A program made the position numbers and the translations under genes. From JAZQNC01 sp045536155 (GTDB lineage: Bacteria; Bacillota; Clostridia; Oscillospirales; CAG-272), in NCBI GenBank assembly GCA_045536155.1, contig JAZSMZ010000049.1:1-17509 (forward strand): a stretch of 17,509 nt of DNA. Direction: 5' to 3'. Below the pieces are notes generated by a model. It was not told the origin of the DNA. It searched no databases and worked only from the letters and a program-made list of their open reading frames with translations. Below, in pieces: positions 15,794 through 17,509 of the stretch. The stretch's first letter is position 1; every line of letters starts with the position of its first letter.

Positions 15794-15870
15794 GGGGACG
15801 TAGCTCAGCTGGTTAGAGCGCATGCTTGACATGCATGAGGTCACTGGTTCGATCCCAGCCGCCCCCACCA
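15794..15870 (+). tRNA. tRNA-Val(GAC)
   Basis: 77 nt with encoded CCA. The D arm is GCTC/GAGC. The anticodon stem CATGC/GCATG encloses the loop TTGACAT, so the anticodon is GAC and reads valine codons GUC and GUU. The T loop is TTCGATC. The acceptor GGGGACG/CGCCCCC has an A/C mismatch at standard pair 5:68 (15798 and 15862). The T stem ACTGG/CCAGC has another A/C mismatch at 49:65 (15843 and 15859). All other stem pairs are Watson-Crick. The gene is single, with its own promoter and a terminator downstream. Confidence 0.95.
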
Positions 15871-15910
15871 AACATAATCCGCACACATAGTGTGGGTACT
15901 AAAGAACAGA

Positions 15911-15948
15911 AAAAGTCGATATGGATTTTATTCCATATCGGCTTTTTT
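15911..15948 (+). terminator. Terminator downstream of the tRNA-Val gene
   Basis: A 15-bp stem with one G-U pair (15911-15925 with 15932-15946) and a 6-nt loop ends in six T (15943-15948). A small hairpin, CC(G)CACA/TGTGGG (15879-15896), lies between the tRNA 3' end and the terminator. Confidence 0.88.
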
Positions 15949-15950
15949 CT

Positions 15951-16316
15951 GTTGCACCACTTCGGTGGTGAGCAAGTGAGCCTTTCCTGAGGTTTTGAGG
16001 GAATGCTGACTTAGTCAGCGCAACATTTTGCTTCGCAAAAGTGTTATTTCAATACATTGTCTTAAAGTTGTATTCTATTCGCATCTAAAACTCACGTGGC
16101 AAATACTACTTGTCGCAAGAAAAATATCACTGCGAAGCCATATAACTCGCCGCTTGCGAATAGAGTTGGCGTTGTGCCCTTAGTAACACAACGCCTTCGG
16201 GTGCGGTTATTGTAAAAAACGCTGCAGCTGATAAAACAAGACATCTTTTGCTTGTGAACGTGTGTATATAATGTAGGATTTGCTCGTTTCCTGTAAAAAG
16301 CATTTTTGCTCAACAT
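15951..16316. repeat. Gene-free region of clustered small palindromes
   Basis: No credible coding frame is present. The stretch holds many short inverted repeats: CACCAC/GTGGTG with a TTCG loop (15955-15970), GCTGAC/GTCAGC (16005-16019), CATTTTG/CAAAAGTG (16024-16043), AATACA/TGTATT (16051-16074), TCGCA/TGCGA nested in TGGC/GCCA (16097-16139), and GGCGTTGTG/CACAACGCC (16168-16195). A longer arm, CTATTCGC (16075-16082) and GCGAATAG (16156-16163), encloses the middle part. Within it a degenerate unit resembling ATATMAC recurs at 16103, 16124, 16140 and 16160, each copy followed by a small palindrome. This could be a structured RNA or a dispersed intergenic repeat element; I cannot tell which. 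Confidence 0.6.
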
Positions 16317-16536
16317 TCTTTAAATTAAAAGGCCTCGGGTCGGTTTTGGGGTGCCTGTTTGCTTTAAATGACTAAAAAATTTACCTTTATATTAAATTAA
16401 AGTCTGATTTTACTTAAGTTTATTCTACAGATACCATCTTGCTTTATAAGGCTTCACGCATGTGCAAAAAAAATCTGTTTTATAAATATTTTATGAATAT
16501 ATATAGAAAACATTGCGAATTAATTAATAAAAGTGG
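16317..16536. other. AT-rich intergenic DNA without recognised features
   Basis: This 220-bp stretch lies between the palindrome-rich region and the promoter of the peptide-binding protein gene. Apart from a short GC-richer patch near 16330-16357 it is AT-rich with many stops in all frames. I see no gene, convincing hairpin or repeat in it. Confidence 0.6.
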
Positions 16537-16565
16537 TTGACAAGTGCAAAATTGTATGGTATAAT
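16537..16565 (+). promoter_or_regulatory. Consensus promoter of the peptide-binding lipoprotein gene
   Basis: A perfect TTGACA (16537-16542) and a perfect TATAAT (16560-16565) are 17 bp apart. Transcription should start near 16572, giving a leader of about 135 nt. The leader contains a hairpin GCAAGA/TCTTGC (16629-16646). Confidence 0.9.
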
Positions 16566-16707
16566 CCATATATCCATATATTCGCGCAGCCTTTTTGTGC
16601 AATTATGCAGGTTCTGGCATTCAAAATTGCAAGAAAAGTGTCTTGCGGGTAATGAGACAAATATTTTATTTCTCATATTTTATTTTTCATAAATGGAGGA
16701 AATCATT

Positions 16708-17509
16708 ATGAACAAGAAACTCAGATCCATACTTAACATGGCTTTGTGTTTGTTGCTTGTAGCGGCAATGCTCGTTGGATGCGGCACTGAAACACCCAAG
16801 AATCCTGATGTCACCACTGAGTCCGATACAACGGCTCCTGATCAGGGTGAGCAGGTAGAGCAGGTAGAACAGGTAGTTCTCAAGCAGGCTGACTACAACA
16901 CAACCACATCCGTTATGCCTAGTAACTGGAACGAATTCACCTACGCCGACAACAATGATACTCAGATTATGAGTTACATTGGTTCGTCCTTCTTCGACTA
17001 TGACTACAAGTTCGAGAACGACGAGAAGTTCAACGCAGACGGCTCTATCAACAAGGATGCCATCGTTCCCGGTGCATACACAACTAACTACTCTGCAGCA
17101 ACAAAGCTCGAGGACGTAACCGCGACTGTTGATGCAAAGTGGGGTTACACCGATGATCAGAAGGCTGAGGGCGGCTACGCTTGGAAGATCACTCTTCGCG
17201 ACGACCTTAAGTGGGATGATGGAACACCCATCACAGCAGCTGACTTCGTATACTCTATGCAGCAGCTTCTTGACCCCGACTTCATGAACTTCCGCGCAAA
17301 CACTTACTACGATACTCTTAGAATCAAGAACTCTAAGGTTTACTTCTTCCAGAACCAGGAAGGAACCTACGAGACCATCGGCGGCATGGGATATGCATCC
17401 GTTCAGGAAGCTATTGACGCAGGCGAGACTCTCTACGCTAACGCATGGAACATGTGGGGCGCAGCAGGCTACCTCGATGAAAACGGCAACGAGTGCCCCG
17501 AGTGGGTTG
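16708..17509 (+). CDS. Peptide ABC transporter substrate-binding lipoprotein (OppA-type), N-terminal part
   Basis: 267 codons are open to the right edge; family members usually have 500-600 residues, so about half is visible. The N-terminus is a lipoprotein signal: NKKLR, a hydrophobic core and the lipobox LVGC with Cys25. An acidic Thr/Pro/Glu-rich linker follows, including EQV three times in a row. The SBP_bac_5 family hallmark is the segment WKITLRDDLKWDDGTPITA and ADFVYSMQQLLDP, which matches the usual LR...W.DG.P.TA.D.V.S pattern. The role is to capture oligopeptides, or related solutes such as nickel or glycans, for an Opp/Dpp importer whose other genes should lie downstream. GGAGGA (16695-16700) precedes ATG at 7-8 nt. 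Codon use is highly biased, as expected for strong expression. Confidence 0.92.
   Translation, partial: MNKKLRSILNMALCLLLVAAMLVGCGTETPKNPDVTTESDTTAPDQGEQVEQVEQVVLKQADYNTTTSVMPSNWNEFTYADNNDTQIMSYIGSSFFDYDYKFENDEKFNADGSINKDAIVPGAYTTNYSAATKLEDVTATVDAKWGYTDDQKAEGGYAWKITLRDDLKWDDGTPITAADFVYSMQQLLDPDFMNFRANTYYDTLRIKNSKVYFFQNQEGTYETIGGMGYASVQEAIDAGETLYANAWNMWGAAGYLDENGNECPEWV
16849..16875 (+). repeat. Three 9-bp tandem repeats within the lipoprotein linker
   Basis: GAGCAGGTA occurs twice, followed by GAACAGGTA, coding for Glu-Gln-Val three times in the linker between the lipidated cysteine and the binding domain. Such in-frame repeats can change copy number by slippage without breaking the frame. 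Confidence 0.85.

Noticed and set aside
16101..16167. Possible CRISPR array
   Set aside because: The repeated units are only about 7 bp, degenerate and irregularly spaced, and no cas genes are present.
16255..16275. TATAAT at about 16266 as a promoter in the gene-free region
   Set aside because: No -35 lies at suitable spacing and no gene follows.
16092..16316. 74-codon frame on the minus strand in the palindrome-rich region
   Set aside because: There is no convincing Shine-Dalgarno, no domain, and the frame runs through several inverted repeats. Its composition is not protein-like.
15794..16320. Integrated element with the tRNA-Val gene as attachment site
   Set aside because: No integrase, no second copy of the tRNA 3' end, and no foreign genes are seen in the window.

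Overview
The window reads as a chromosomal segment of an anaerobic Firmicute of the class Clostridia, probably an uncultivated gut-type lineage near Oscillospirales. The taxon is an inference from gene content: a clostridial-type GluRS next to GlnRS, a DUF1836 protein, an L-box lysine riboswitch, and an oxygen-sensitive indolepyruvate:ferredoxin oxidoreductase with a PaaK-type ligase. Base composition is moderate, promoters are sigma-A-like, and Shine-Dalgarno sites are mostly clear. I see no phage, insertion sequence, CRISPR array or defence system. Most of the window is housekeeping and catabolic genes.

Layout. 1-3862 is a leftward unit: MBL-fold hydrolase, then gltX, then glnS (glnS runs off the left edge), with a promoter at 3834-3862. 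3905-4624 is a single leftward SGNH/GDSL hydrolase gene with its own promoter and terminator. 4675-7608 is a rightward transport operon: consensus promoter, lysine riboswitch, intrinsic terminator, lipoprotein binding protein, a hairpin, permease and ATPase. It ends in a bidirectional terminator. 7612-9401 is a leftward long-chain acyl-CoA synthetase with a consensus promoter. 9432-11016 is a rightward DUF1836 gene plus EamA transporter gene, with a perfect palindrome over the promoter -35. 11042-11971 is a PAP2-type membrane phosphatase. 12099-15705 is iorA-iorB-paaK. 15752-15948 is a tRNA-Val(GAC) gene with promoter and terminator. 15950-16536 has no gene but is rich in small palindromes. 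16537 to the end is a promoter, a leader of about 135 nt and the start of an OppA-type lipoprotein.

How the genes fit together. The riboswitch gives the otherwise generic polar amino acid ABC transporter a substrate: lysine, or a close cationic relative. iorAB and paaK meet at arylacetyl-CoA. IorAB makes it from arylpyruvates while reducing ferredoxin, and PaaK interconverts it with the free aryl acid, so the cassette is best read as aromatic amino acid catabolism. The two synthetases supply Glu-tRNA and Gln-tRNA.

The points most worth a second look are the tRNA-Val gene with two A/C mismatches in its stems, the palindrome-rich gene-free region beside it, the operator-like palindrome upstream of the DUF1836 gene, and the riboswitch-based substrate assignment. 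I did not find a convincing new multi-gene system.
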